The translations under genes and the position numbers were made by a program. A stretch of 64,000 nucleotides of DNA from Acidovorax facilis (lineage in GTDB: Bacteria; Pseudomonadota; Gammaproteobacteria; Burkholderiales; Burkholderiaceae_C): assembly GCF_023913775.1 (NCBI RefSeq), contig NZ_JAMXAX010000001.1, forward strand, positions 204,898 to 268,897, given 5' to 3'. Positions 1-8,211 of this stretch are shown here, piece by piece. Each line of letters opens with the position of its first letter. Within the stretch, counting starts at the first letter, position 1. The notes beneath the pieces were generated by a model. That model was not told where the DNA came from. It saw nothing but the letters and a program-made list of their open reading frames with translations, and did no database searches.

Positions 1-1
1 G

Positions 2-487
2 GATGTTCGTTCGGCGACGGGCCGCCCCAAGCCGGACGGAGCCCCCTCGGGGGGCAGCGACGACACGCAGTGCGGAGCGTGGGGGTCAATCCATTGCGCC
101 ATCGTCTCCGCCAATGCCTTCGACAAGGCGCTGGACAATGACGTGGAGATCAGCCCCGAAGACTTCATCGTCAAGCCCGTGCGCCACAGCGAGCTGCTCG
201 ACTGGCTGGAGCGCCGTTTGGGGTTGCAGTGGCAATACGGCGAAGCCGATATGACCCCCGCCTTGCCTGCGGCAGCGGATGCGCCCCTCACATACCCCGA
301 CACCACCGCCCTTGCCGCCTTGGCCCAGGCGGTGGCGCTGGGCTACTACCGTGGCATCCTCAACACGCTGGACGACATTGAACGCAGCCAGCCCGCGCAC
401 AGCGCTTTTGTGGGCACCATGCGGCAGCTGGCCAAGCAGTTCCAGTTCGATGCCATGGGCCAGATCCTGGAGCAGGCACCCTCGTGA
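2..487 (+). CDS. Hybrid sensor histidine kinase, C-terminal fragment (receiver domain end)
   Basis: The frame is open from the left window edge, so this is the 3' part of a longer gene. The translation carries the second half of a response-regulator receiver domain: the IVSANAFDKALDND segment (strand 4) and the EDFIVKPVRHSELLDWLE segment with the conserved Lys-Pro pair of strand 5. A roughly 80-residue helical tail follows. Its stop shares one base with the start of the LuxR-type regulator downstream, so the two form a kinase-regulator operon. About 23 residues before strand 4 (GRPKPDGAPSGG onward) are encoded by a dispersed repeat and do not look like receiver sequence; see the findings. The input signal cannot be told from this fragment. 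Confidence 0.8.
   Translation, partial: DVRSATGRPKPDGAPSGGSDDTQCGAWGSIHCAIVSANAFDKALDNDVEISPEDFIVKPVRHSELLDWLERRLGLQWQYGEADMTPALPAAADAPLTYPDTTALAALAQAVALGYYRGILNTLDDIERSQPAHSAFVGTMRQLAKQFQFDAMGQILEQAPS
20..98. repeat. Dispersed GC-rich repeat, in frame inside a receiver domain
   Basis: The segment has a GCCCCC/GGGGGC palindrome around 41-55 and the GGCAGCGACNACACGCAGTG and GGAGCGTGGGGGTC blocks that I recognise from intergenic dispersed repeats of Comamonadaceae. Here it is read through in frame as part of the sensor kinase. Boundaries are approximate because the left end runs toward the window edge. Confidence 0.6.
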
Positions 488-1557
488 TGACCACCGCCAA
501 CCCATCTTCCTTGCACGCGTCTGCAGCGCCCGGTGCAGCGCTGGACCGCACCGACAGCGACGTGGTGCTGATCGTGGACGACGTGCCCGACAACCTGGCC
601 GTGCTGCACGACGCGCTGGATGAATCGGGCTACACCGTGCTGGTCGCCACGCATGGCGAGGCGGCCTTGCAGCGTGCCGCGCAGGCCCTGCCCGACATTG
701 TGCTGCTCGACGCCATGATGCCCGGCATGGACGGTTTTGAAGTGGCGCGGCGCCTGAAGGCATCGCCCGCCACGGCGCACATCCCCATCATCTTCATGAC
801 CGGCCTGACCGAGACCGAGCACCTCGTGGCCGCGCTGGAGGCGGGTGGCGTGGACTACGTCACCAAGCCCATCAAGCCCCGCGAGGTGATGGCGCGCATG
901 GGCGTGCACCTGGGCGCAGCCCGCAAGGCCCGGCAGGACGCCCGCCAGGCCCGCGAGGCGCGCAACGCGCTCGATGCGTTTGGCTACGCCAGCATCACCG
1001 TGCGTGCGTCGGACGGCCGCATCGTCTGGCAAACCCCGCTGGCGCGCGAGCTGCTGCAAAGCTACTTTGGCGAAGTGAGCCCCGATGGCACGCCCACCGC
1101 CTTTGGCCAATGGGCGCCCGAGCCGGTGCAGGCCTGGCTGCGCCGCCATGTGCTGGCCGACAACGCCGCCGAGCTGCTGGCCGCATCGCTGGCCGAACCG
1201 CCACGTCTGGCGGTGGAACAGGGCGCGCGCCGCCTCACCTTCCGCCTGCACCAGCAGGCGGGGGACAGCGCCGGCGGCGGCGACTGGCTCATCGTGATGC
1301 GCGAGGTGTCGGACGCGAAGATCATCGAATCCATGAGCCTGTCCTTCAAGCTCACCGCGCGCGAGGCCGAGGTGCTGTACTGGGTGGTCAAGGGCAAGAT
1401 CAACCGCGACATCGGCGACATCCTGGGCGCGAGCCCCGCCACGGTGAAGAAACACTTGGAGCGCGTGTTCGCCAAGCTGGGGGTGGAGACGCGCACTGCG
1501 GCGGCGGCGATGGCGATGAACCGCATCCGGCAGCTGCACCCGCAGTTTGAGGGATAG
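487..1557 (+). CDS. Response regulator, receiver plus LuxR-type HTH
   Basis: This 356-residue two-component regulator starts at the ATG at 487, which overlaps the kinase stop by one base (TGATG). A GTG at 484 is also in frame. The receiver domain spans about residues 26-143, with the acidic pair D31-D32, phosphoacceptor D75 (IVLLDAMMPGMDGF), T105 (MTG) and K127 (TKP). A middle region of about 130 residues (150-280) looks like a degenerate PAS/sensor linker. The C-terminal LuxR/GerE helix-turn-helix covers about residues 285-345 (LTAREAEVLYWVVKGK, then SPATVKKHLERVFAKLGV). It is presumably phosphorylated by the upstream hybrid kinase and acts as a transcription factor; its targets are unknown. 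Confidence 0.88.
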   Translation: MTTANPSSLHASAAPGAALDRTDSDVVLIVDDVPDNLAVLHDALDESGYTVLVATHGEAALQRAAQALPDIVLLDAMMPGMDGFEVARRLKASPATAHIPIIFMTGLTETEHLVAALEAGGVDYVTKPIKPREVMARMGVHLGAARKARQDARQAREARNALDAFGYASITVRASDGRIVWQTPLARELLQSYFGEVSPDGTPTAFGQWAPEPVQAWLRRHVLADNAAELLAASLAEPPRLAVEQGARRLTFRLHQQAGDSAGGGDWLIVMREVSDAKIIESMSLSFKLTAREAEVLYWVVKGKINRDIGDILGASPATVKKHLERVFAKLGVETRTAAAAMAMNRIRQLHPQFEG

Positions 1558-1562
1558 ATTTT

Positions 1563-1618
1563 TGGTGTTTTTGGCCGCTAGCGCTTGTTGCTAAAGCGCT
1601 GGTAGCTATGAATTTTGA
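1563..1618. repeat. Short palindromic dispersed repeat, copy 1
   Basis: The core GGCCGCTAGCGCTT, a spacer, then AAGCGCTGGTAGCTAT follows directly after the response-regulator stop. The TAGCGCTT/AAGCGCT arms form a hairpin. It is one of about ten copies in this window. Confidence 0.75.
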
Positions 1619-1648
1619 AGAGCCAGTGTGACCGCCGTAGGCCGCGCG

Positions 1649-1975
1649 TCAGCGGCCCACAGCCTTCTCCAGCTCTTGCTTGTTCATTTTTGAGCGCCCC
1701 TTGATCCCCTGCCGTTTGGCGTCTTCGTAGAGCTGATCCCGGGTGCGCCCCTGCGGGCCACGGTGCGAGTTCCTGCCTCCGCGCACGGGCGCAGGTGTGG
1801 CATGCAGGGTCTGGGGGGTTGCGGTTTTACTTTCGCCGTGCTGTGCGCGTTCCTTGTTGACCGTGCGGGCCGCGATTTCCTCGGCCGTGTCTTCGTCCTT
1901 GCCGCGTTCCAGCAGGCTGTCCTTGATGTGTTCGTACTGGCGCTCGCGTTTGGCGCTCCAGGTTCCGCGTGGCAT
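1649..1975 (-). CDS. Small basic protein with C-terminal Rho_N/SAP-like motif ('plasmid stabilization protein' family)
   Basis: This is a 108-residue, highly charged protein. Its start at 1975 is preceded by AAGGAG at good spacing; the open frame runs further upstream, but without such a site. The N-terminal part (MPRGTWSAKRERQYEHIKDS, later EEIAARTVNKERAQHG) matches a family often labelled plasmid stabilization protein on weak grounds. The C-terminal 35 residues (TRDQLYEDAKRQGIKGRSKM then NKQELEKAV) resemble the helix-extension-helix nucleic-acid-binding fold of Rho_N/SAP domains. A DNA- or RNA-binding role is inferred from charge and motif only. It stands alone between the regulator and a MITE-like inverted repeat. 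Confidence 0.75.
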   Translation of the reverse strand: MPRGTWSAKRERQYEHIKDSLLERGKDEDTAEEIAARTVNKERAQHGESKTATPQTLHATPAPVRGGRNSHRGPQGRTRDQLYEDAKRQGIKGRSKMNKQELEKAVGR

Positions 1976-2105
1976 GGTGGGCTCCTTCGAGTGGCAGGGT
2001 GATGAGCGTTTCAGCTTAGGCCCTGGCCCGGCGGCCCCGGTCAGTGTTGCGCGGGGGCGGGTGTAGGACGCATGCCCCGCATGTCTTCTGAAGGGAGTGA
2101 TAGCC

Positions 2106-2272
2106 CTAGTCCACTGAAACCGAGAAATCGGCTGTGTGTGAGGGTCTGGCAGCAGGCGCATCGCGACGTTGCGGACTTTGCCAAGGCGGTCAGCCTTGGC
2201 CGCAGCCCGCGCCTTGCGCTGCACCCGCTGCCACCTCGGCGCACAGCCGATTTCTCGGTTTCAGTGGACTAG
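2106..2272. mobile_element. MITE-like element with 31-bp perfect terminal inverted repeats
   Basis: Positions 2106-2136 and 2242-2272 are exact reverse complements (31 of 31), separated by 105 bp with no credible gene. Both ends are CTAG, which could be the last bases of the repeat or a CTAG target duplication of the kind left by some IS5-family elements. No transposase is encoded. Each arm contains its own small hairpin (CCGA-GAAA-TCGG). Confidence 0.6.
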
Positions 2273-2281
2273 TTGGGTCAA

Positions 2282-2330
2282 AAAACGGCCATAGCACTTA
2301 TTTGACAAGCGCTTATAGCTATTATTTTTG
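2282..2330. repeat. Short palindromic dispersed repeat, copy 2
   Basis: The core GGCCATAGCACTTATTTG then ACAAGCGCTTATAGCTATTA sits just before the stop of the convergent DUF3334 gene. It is slightly degenerate compared with the other copies. Confidence 0.7.
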
Positions 2331-2336
2331 AATCAA

Positions 2337-3023
2337 CTACATCCCCAGCGACTTCAGCAGCGCGTCTGTGTCGTCCTGCCCCGCAGGCGGCGGCGCGGGC
2401 ACGGGAGGGGCTTCTTGCGACTGGGCCATCAGCGCGTCGGCATCCGGCACTTCCTGCGCCTCGAAGTCGTAGAGCTTGATGAACTCGGTGCGGTCGATGG
2501 CCAGTTCCAGGTAGAAGATGTTGTTGTTGCTGGTGTAGAAGGTCACACGCCGGGCTTCGGGCTTGTCCAGGTTGGCGTCCACGCTCAGCATCACCTGCTT
2601 GTTCAGCACCAGCATCTTGGGCTGGTTCTGGGTGATGTGGGTCTGCAGCTCGCGGCGCACCTTGCCGGTGAAGTCGCCCACCACCTGGTTCATCAGCTCG
2701 CCCATCACGTTGCTCACTTCGTCCGACGTGTAGGAGCTGACCAGATCGTCCTTGGACATGCCCATGTTCAGCAGGTAGTTGGCATACAGCTCCATCGCGG
2801 CCTGGGCCGAGAAGTTGATGATGACCAGGCCCGAGAAGCCGCCATCGAACAGCACAAAACAGCCGATGTCGGGCTTCAGGCACGTCTTGCTGATGCGCTG
2901 CACCATGCCGGAGTAGTGGATCTGGCTGTGGGTGGCCACGTTCAAGACCCGGGTGACGGAGTTGCACAGGCTGATCAGCAGATCTTCGGTGCCGTAGACG
3001 GGGGATTTATCGGTGAGGCTCAT
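2337..3023 (-). CDS. DUF3334 family protein (CheX-like fold likely)
   Basis: This is a 228-residue protein beginning MSLTDKSPVYGTEDLLISLC. The central segment (FSAQAAMELYANYL, then DEVSNVMGELMNQVVGDFTG) has the acidic-x-asparagine pattern and spacing seen in CheC/CheX/FliY phosphatase-like domains, and I recognise the whole as DUF3334. The C-terminal tail is Pro/Ala-rich followed by DDTDALLKSLGM, as in proteins that end with a small docking helix. A longer open frame upstream is rejected because the family begins at this Met. A role in chemotaxis-like signalling is only an inference from fold resemblance. Confidence 0.75.
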   Translation of the reverse strand: MSLTDKSPVYGTEDLLISLCNSVTRVLNVATHSQIHYSGMVQRISKTCLKPDIGCFVLFDGGFSGLVIINFSAQAAMELYANYLLNMGMSKDDLVSSYTSDEVSNVMGELMNQVVGDFTGKVRRELQTHITQNQPKMLVLNKQVMLSVDANLDKPEARRVTFYTSNNNIFYLELAIDRTEFIKLYDFEAQEVPDADALMAQSQEAPPVPAPPPAGQDDTDALLKSLGM

Positions 3024-3291
3024 GGTGTGGGTAGGCATCTGCCAGGAAAAACAACAACAAAACTGCAACGCAGACAGAGCATAGGCGATGGCGCACCGCG
3101 AGGCCAGAGTGCTTTCCGCCCTGGTGCGCTCTGCTGTGGGTATTGGCCGTGCGGTTCTTGGGCGCAGAACTTGCGTGCCCTTGATCCGGGTCATACCACG
3201 TTGGTGCCCTGGCCCCGCATGGGATGCAGCGGATTGACAACCAACCGGGCAGGCGTATCGTGCCTTCCATACCAAAAGAGAGGGGCGCCAG

Positions 3292-4476
3292 ATGGGTGTT
3301 GTCTATAACTATGGGTTGGCCGATTTCCAGTCGATCGCGGCGGGTGCTGCCGTGCTGGCCAGCGGAGGGGGCGGCAGCTACCACGACGCTTGTTCGATCC
3401 TTCAGGAGCTGGCTGGTCAGGGCTGGAGCGGCACGGTCACGGTGCAGGACTACGACGGCGCCACCAACGCCTGTGTGCTCGCCATCATGGGCTCGCCCGA
3501 TGCGGCCGACAGCCTCACTCTGGCGGCGGTGCAAAACTCGGTCAGCAACACCGTGGCCGTGATGGAGGCCAGTACCGGTGCCCTGCTGGGCGCCTTGATC
3601 CCCGTGGAGATCGGGCCCATCAACTCGCTGGTGCCGCTCATTGGCGCGGCCATGTCGCAGGGCGCGGTCTGGGTGGTCAACGGCGATGGCGCCGGCCGTG
3701 CCGTGCCCGAGCTTCCCCAGACCACCTTCACCGGCGGTGTGCAGCTGGCGCCGTGCCCCGCTGCGCTGGCCAGCGACGCCTCTACGCTGGTGGATCTGGA
3801 ATCCGCCGTGCTGGGTGCTTCTACCGCAGCGCGCGTGGAGACCCTGGCGGGTGGCGTGGTGGCCGGGTTTGGGGGGTATTCGGGCATTGCCATGTGGCCC
3901 TCCAACGCGGGCAACGGCTTTGCGTTGTCGGGCAGCTACATTCCGGGCACGCTGGAGCAGGCGCGGGGGCTGGGGCAGTTTCTGCTGCAGGCCGCCACGC
4001 CGCCCGCCACTGCTGCCGTGGCGGACGTGATCACCATGATCACCGGCCGCCCAGCTGGCGCGGTGGTGACCAATTTTTTCATCACCTCGGTCACGCAGTC
4101 CACCTCCAGCGCGTCGCTGGATTCGGGCATCATCCGCCTGGACAACACACGGGACCCGAGCCTGAGCACCGAGACGCACTATCTGTACAACCTGAACGAG
4201 AACCTCATGATGTACTCGTCTGCGAGCGTGGCGCCCGATGTCATCGCCCCCGACTCCATCTGCTACTACTCAGAAAGCACGGGCCGCGGCTTCTCCAACG
4301 CCAGCGACGACCTGGCCCTGTACTTCGATCCCACCACGGGAAAAAGCACGGGCCAGATGGTCAGCGTGATCGCCGTACAGACAGCGCCCCAGCTTTACAA
4401 CACCCCGGGTGTGGTGGCGTCGTTTGCCGGTTTGCTGCGCAATATGGGTTACGCCGGGGCCATGCCGTCGGCCTGA
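3292..4476 (+). CDS. DUF917 family protein
   Basis: This is a 394-residue protein. The N-terminal glycine run LASGGGGSYHDA and the later EIGPINSLVPLIGAAMSQG and VVNGDGAGRAVPELPQTTF segments are typical of DUF917 proteins, a family related to the hydantoinase/oxoprolinase superfamily (S-methyl thiohydantoin desulfurase-type). The usual partners, hydantoinase subunits or a cytosine/purine permease, are not next to it here. It lies 22 bp upstream of the diguanylate cyclase and may be co-transcribed with it. The substrate is unknown. Confidence 0.78.
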   Translation: MGVVYNYGLADFQSIAAGAAVLASGGGGSYHDACSILQELAGQGWSGTVTVQDYDGATNACVLAIMGSPDAADSLTLAAVQNSVSNTVAVMEASTGALLGALIPVEIGPINSLVPLIGAAMSQGAVWVVNGDGAGRAVPELPQTTFTGGVQLAPCPAALASDASTLVDLESAVLGASTAARVETLAGGVVAGFGGYSGIAMWPSNAGNGFALSGSYIPGTLEQARGLGQFLLQAATPPATAAVADVITMITGRPAGAVVTNFFITSVTQSTSSASLDSGIIRLDNTRDPSLSTETHYLYNLNENLMMYSSASVAPDVIAPDSICYYSESTGRGFSNASDDLALYFDPTTGKSTGQMVSVIAVQTAPQLYNTPGVVASFAGLLRNMGYAGAMPSA

Positions 4477-4498
4477 AGAATCAAGGGTTTTTGCCGCC

Positions 4499-5563
4499 AT
4501 GGGTGATGAAGCAGACCTGAACAAGGAGCGGCTGGAGCTGGTGCTGGAGGCCGCCGGGCTGGACCTGTGGGAGAACGACCTGGTCAGCGGCCAGGTCACC
4601 CACAAGGCCAGCAAGACCTTTGAGGAGCTGGGTTTTACCCAGGACGAAATCGTGACGGGCGTGCAGGACATCTTTGGCCTGTTCCACCCTGGCGACCTGG
4701 ACAAGGTCAAGCAGGCGGTAGCCGACCACGTGGCGGGCATCACGCCGCAGTACCGTGCCGAGTTCCGGCTGCGCTCCAAGGCGGGAGAGTGGATCTGGTT
4801 TGCCAACTACGGCCGCATCATGGACCGCAGCAGCGCCACCCCCGGCAAGCGGCTGATAGGTGTCACCTTCAACATCCATGACCGCAAGCAGAAGGAAGAC
4901 GAGATTGCGCAGATCAACCAGCAGCTGCTGGAGCAGAACAAGCTGCTGCAAGAGCTCAATACCGCGCTGGAGCTGCTGGCCGCCAATGACTCGCTGACGG
5001 GCCTGGCCAACCGGCGCACGCTGATGGAACTGGGCGCGAACGAATGCAAACGCACCGAGCGTTTTGACCACCCGCTGTCCCTGCTGGTGGTTGATATTGA
5101 CCTGTTCAAGACGGTCAACGACGCCTGGGGGCACCTTGCGGGAGACCGCGTGATCTGCGCCGTGGCCCAGGCCTGCGCGGCGCGCAAGCGCAGCGGTGTG
5201 GACATCGTGGCGCGGTTCGGGGGCGAGGAGTTTGTGATCGTATTGCCCGAAACCGATGGCGTCAGCGCCTTGCGTGTGGCCGAATCACTGCGCCACGATG
5301 TGGCCGCGTTGAGCGTGCCCGTGAATGAGCAGGGTGCGAGCGCTTCGGTCACCGTGAGCATCGGTGTGGCCACGATGCACAAGGGCTCGGGCATCGGCTT
5401 TGAAGAGCTGGTCAACCGTGCCGATAAGGCCCTGTACCGCGCCAAGGGCACGGGGCGCAACGCCGTGTACTGCGCCGATGTGCAGCAGGGTGGGGCCCCT
5501 GCGGTCCATGTACTCATCGAGCCGGACGAAGACGCAGACGCAGACGGCGTTGTCACCGCCTGA
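4499..5563 (+). CDS. Diguanylate cyclase, PAS-GGDEF
   Basis: This 354-residue protein makes the second messenger c-di-GMP. The N-terminal PAS domain spans about residues 10-135 (LVLEAAGLDLWENDLVSGQV, ending GVTFNIHDRKQKEDE). A coiled coil of about 40 residues (INQQLLEQNKLLQELN) leads into the GGDEF domain (about 170-330) with NDSLTGLANRR, the metal-binding DIDLFKTVNDAWGH and the active-site GGEEF. The inhibitory RxxD site before GGEEF is not canonical (RSGVD), so product inhibition may be weak. There is no transmembrane segment, so it is a cytoplasmic sensor. The ATG at 4499 was chosen over upstream in-frame codons because those overlap the DUF917 gene. Confidence 0.9.
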   Translation: MGDEADLNKERLELVLEAAGLDLWENDLVSGQVTHKASKTFEELGFTQDEIVTGVQDIFGLFHPGDLDKVKQAVADHVAGITPQYRAEFRLRSKAGEWIWFANYGRIMDRSSATPGKRLIGVTFNIHDRKQKEDEIAQINQQLLEQNKLLQELNTALELLAANDSLTGLANRRTLMELGANECKRTERFDHPLSLLVVDIDLFKTVNDAWGHLAGDRVICAVAQACAARKRSGVDIVARFGGEEFVIVLPETDGVSALRVAESLRHDVAALSVPVNEQGASASVTVSIGVATMHKGSGIGFEELVNRADKALYRAKGTGRNAVYCADVQQGGAPAVHVLIEPDEDADADGVVTA

Positions 5564-5577
5564 GCACCGTCCGCTCC

Positions 5578-6879
5578 TCACTCCTCGCTCGTCCACTCCA
5601 CCTGCACGCCCAGGCTGCGCAGGTTCTCCACGAAGTGCGGGTGGGCGCGGCGGATGGGTGTGGCGTTGCGGATCTCCGAGCGCCCGGGGGTGCTCGCCGC
5701 CACCATGAAGAGCGCAATCGCCACGCGGATGATGTAGGGGCTCTCCACCACCGCAGGCGTCAGCGGGTTGCCGCCAAAGGTCACCAGCCGGTGCGGGTCG
5801 GACTGGAACACATGCGCGCCAAACTTCGACAGCTCGCCCGCCCAGCCCAGGGCGCCGTCGTACACCTTGTTCCAGAACAGCGCATTGCCCTGTGCCCGCA
5901 CACCGAGGGCGATGAAGATGGGCAGCAGGTCCACCGGAAAATACGGCCAGGGCGCGGCCTCCACCTTGGTCAGCACGTTGCTGGTGAACGGCGTCTGCAC
6001 CTTGAGCGGGCCCGCGCAGTGCGCGCGCGACCAGCCGTCTTCGTGTGTGATGGTGACGCCGAACTTGGCAAACGTGCGGTCGATGAGCGGGAAGTTCTCG
6101 GGCGCACTGTTCTTCACCACCACGTCGCCGCCGGTGATTGCACCCAGCGCGAGGAAGGTCGTGATCTCGTGAAAATCTTCGTCAAAGCGAAACTCGCCAC
6201 CGCGCAGCTGCGTGCCGCCATGGACCGTGATGCGCGAGGTGCCCATGCCCTCGATGCGCACGCCGATCAGCGCCATGAACCGGCAGAACTCCTGCACATG
6301 CGGCTCCGACGCGGCATTGGTCAGCACCGACGTGCCCTCGGCCGTGGCGGCGCACAGCACAAAGTTCTCGGTGGTGGTGACCGATGCGTAGTCCAGCCAG
6401 TGGTGGTTGGCCTGTAGGCGGCCTTCGCAGCGGATCAGCAGCGAGCCCTCGGCCCGCTCCACGCGGCCACCAAAGCGGTGGAAGACCTCCACATGCGGGT
6501 CGATCTCGCGCACACCCAGGGTGCAGCCCTTGACGTTGTCCTCCAGCCGCGCCACGCCAAAGCGCGCCAGCAGCGGCGGCACCAGCATGATGGAGGAGCG
6601 CATCTCCTCGGGCAGGCGGTGGTGGGCCGCGTCGAACGTGGTGGCGTGGTGGTGCAGGTCCAGCGTGCCGGTGGCGTGGTCCATCTGCACATCGCTGCCC
6701 AGCGTGCGAAAGATGTCGAGGATCTTGCGCACGTCGGTGATGTCGGGCACGCCCAGCAGGCGCAGCGGCTCGTTGGTGAGCAGCGTGGCGCACAGCACGG
6801 GCAGCACCGCGTTCTTGTTGGCAGAAGGAATGATGCGGCCCCGCAGCGGGGTGCCGCCGTGGACGACGAGGTTGGACAT
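5578..6879 (-). CDS. MurA-family UDP-GlcNAc 1-carboxyvinyltransferase paralogue
   Basis: This is a 433-residue EPSP-synthase-fold protein. MurA transfers enolpyruvate from PEP to UDP-GlcNAc, the first step of peptidoglycan synthesis. Catalytic residues are kept: K22-N23 (ANKNAVLP) and C119 in KGCTLGVREIDPH, equivalent to Cys115 of the E. coli enzyme. Sequence around these sites departs from housekeeping MurA (ANKNAVLP instead of SGAKNAALP). The gene stands alone and not in the his/mla/murA cluster where betaproteobacterial murA normally lies, so I regard it as a second copy. Its tail converges on the diguanylate cyclase with 14 bp between the stops. Confidence 0.8.
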   Translation of the reverse strand: MSNLVVHGGTPLRGRIIPSANKNAVLPVLCATLLTNEPLRLLGVPDITDVRKILDIFRTLGSDVQMDHATGTLDLHHHATTFDAAHHRLPEEMRSSIMLVPPLLARFGVARLEDNVKGCTLGVREIDPHVEVFHRFGGRVERAEGSLLIRCEGRLQANHHWLDYASVTTTENFVLCAATAEGTSVLTNAASEPHVQEFCRFMALIGVRIEGMGTSRITVHGGTQLRGGEFRFDEDFHEITTFLALGAITGGDVVVKNSAPENFPLIDRTFAKFGVTITHEDGWSRAHCAGPLKVQTPFTSNVLTKVEAAPWPYFPVDLLPIFIALGVRAQGNALFWNKVYDGALGWAGELSKFGAHVFQSDPHRLVTFGGNPLTPAVVESPYIIRVAIALFMVAASTPGRSEIRNATPIRRAHPHFVENLRSLGVQVEWTSEE

Positions 6880-6959
6880 GGGGAGGGAGGCTGAAGAGGC
6901 CTGGGCGGGCCAGGGGTTGCGCGAGGTCGATACTCTAACTGGGTTGGGGTTTTGGTGTG

Positions 6960-7039
6960 TTTGGGGGCGGTGTGCTTGTGTTGAGTGCGGAGGCCGGGTT
7001 GTCGCCCCGGCAGGCGACTCACTTTTCTTTGCTTCGCCA
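6960..7039. repeat. Left part of a long dispersed repeat, interrupted by IS
   Basis: The sequence from GGCGGTGTGCTTGTGTTGAG through GGCAGGCGACTCACTTTTCT to CTTCGCCAA closely matches 16550-16621. In that other copy the hairpin and a core of about 0.5 kb follow; here the insertion sequence begins instead. Confidence 0.75.
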
Positions 7040-8211
7040 AGAGGGTGTAGAAGAAATAAATTAAAATCCTGTCGCACTGACCAAGCAGGAGCAATGCAAT
7101 GGCAAAGACAGGCCGACCGCCCGTGATATCCACTGGGGAGTACGCAGCCTTGCGTGAGGTAGTGCGCGACAACCCCCAGGCGACACTGCCGGAGTTGGCC
7201 CTGGTCTGGGGCGAACGCATGGGCCGCAACGCCCCCAGCACAGTGACCCTGCGTGCAGCGCTCAAGGCCGCTGGGTTACAGCGGACACGACCCAAGCAGC
7301 AACTGGCACGCGCCAACCCCCAGCAGCCTGGCACCCGCTACGGCTACACCGCCCTGCATCGCCCCAGCAGCGACTCGGGCATGGCCCTTGCCCTCACAGA
7401 CGCTGAATGGGCACTGGCCCAGGACTTGTTCGAACCAGAGCCCGGCGCGCGAGGTCGGCCTGCAACGTACTCTCGACGCAGCGTGGTTGAAGCGTGCTGC
7501 TACGTGCTGCGCACCGGCTCGTCCTGGCGCAACCTGCCCACCCAGATCTATCCTCCCTGGCAGTCGGTGCAAAAAGCCTTTGTACGCTGGGCCCGTCAAG
7601 GCAAGTTTGAAGCGCTGCACGAGCGTCTGCGCCAGCAGTGGCGTCAACGTGTGGAGCGCGCAGAGCAGCCCAGTGAAGCCGTGATCGACTCCCAATCCAA
7701 CCGTGGCTGCCCTCAGGGCGGAACGCTGGGCTTTGATGCGGGCAAGAAGGTTCAAGGGCGCAAGCGCCATCTGGTCGTGGATACGCTGGGATTGCTGCTG
7801 GCGGTGGTGGTCACCAGCGCCGCTGTACCGGACCGCGCAGCGGCTGGGCAAGCAGTGGCACAGGCGTGCGCACGCACAGGCGGGTCGTTGAAGGTGTTGT
7901 GGGCCGACAGTGCATATGCCGGGCAATGTGCTCAGGAGATCGAAAAGGTGCACCGGGTGCAGGTGCAGATAGTGCGCAACAGTGGCCGTCACCGTTGGGA
8001 TGACGCTCAGCAATCGTTGTGGAGCGAAGAGCAGCCGGTGGCCATGCCCAAGAAGCGTTGGGTGGTGGAGCGCACCCATGCATGGCTGGAGCGTAACCGA
8101 AGGCTTGTGATGCACCATGATCGCAAGCCGTTCTATGCGCAGGCATGGGTGTGGCTGGCGCAGGCGCGGATGCTGCTGGGGCGGTTGAAATAGATTTCTT
8201 CTACACCCTCT
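7040..8211 (+). mobile_element. IS5-family insertion sequence
   Basis: An 18-bp perfect terminal inverted repeat (AGAGGGTGTAGAAGAAAT at 7040-7057 and its complement at 8194-8211) encloses one transposase gene and little else, 1172 bp in all. The flanks are the two halves of a dispersed palindromic repeat. I cannot identify a clear target duplication. The element looks complete and potentially active. Confidence 0.88.
7099..8193 (+). CDS. IS5-family transposase
   Basis: This is a 364-residue DDE transposase. An N-terminal helix-turn-helix DNA-binding region (about residues 15-60, TLPELALVWGERMGRNAPST) comes first, followed by the DUF4096-type domain (ALTDAEWALAQDLFEP and SSWRNLPTQIYPPWQSV). 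The catalytic triad is visible as D in AVIDSQSNRG, D in LWADSAYAG and E in WVVERTHAWLERNRRL. An AGGAG site precedes the ATG. Reading frame and triad are intact, so there is no sign of decay. It is encoded as one frame without programmed frameshifting. Confidence 0.92.
   Translation: MAKTGRPPVISTGEYAALREVVRDNPQATLPELALVWGERMGRNAPSTVTLRAALKAAGLQRTRPKQQLARANPQQPGTRYGYTALHRPSSDSGMALALTDAEWALAQDLFEPEPGARGRPATYSRRSVVEACCYVLRTGSSWRNLPTQIYPPWQSVQKAFVRWARQGKFEALHERLRQQWRQRVERAEQPSEAVIDSQSNRGCPQGGTLGFDAGKKVQGRKRHLVVDTLGLLLAVVVTSAAVPDRAAAGQAVAQACARTGGSLKVLWADSAYAGQCAQEIEKVHRVQVQIVRNSGRHRWDDAQQSLWSEEQPVAMPKKRWVVERTHAWLERNRRLVMHHDRKPFYAQAWVWLAQARMLLGRLK

Noticed and set aside
2072..2331. Small open frames across the MITE-like unit
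   Set aside because: They translate the inverted repeat itself and lack ribosome-binding sites or homology.
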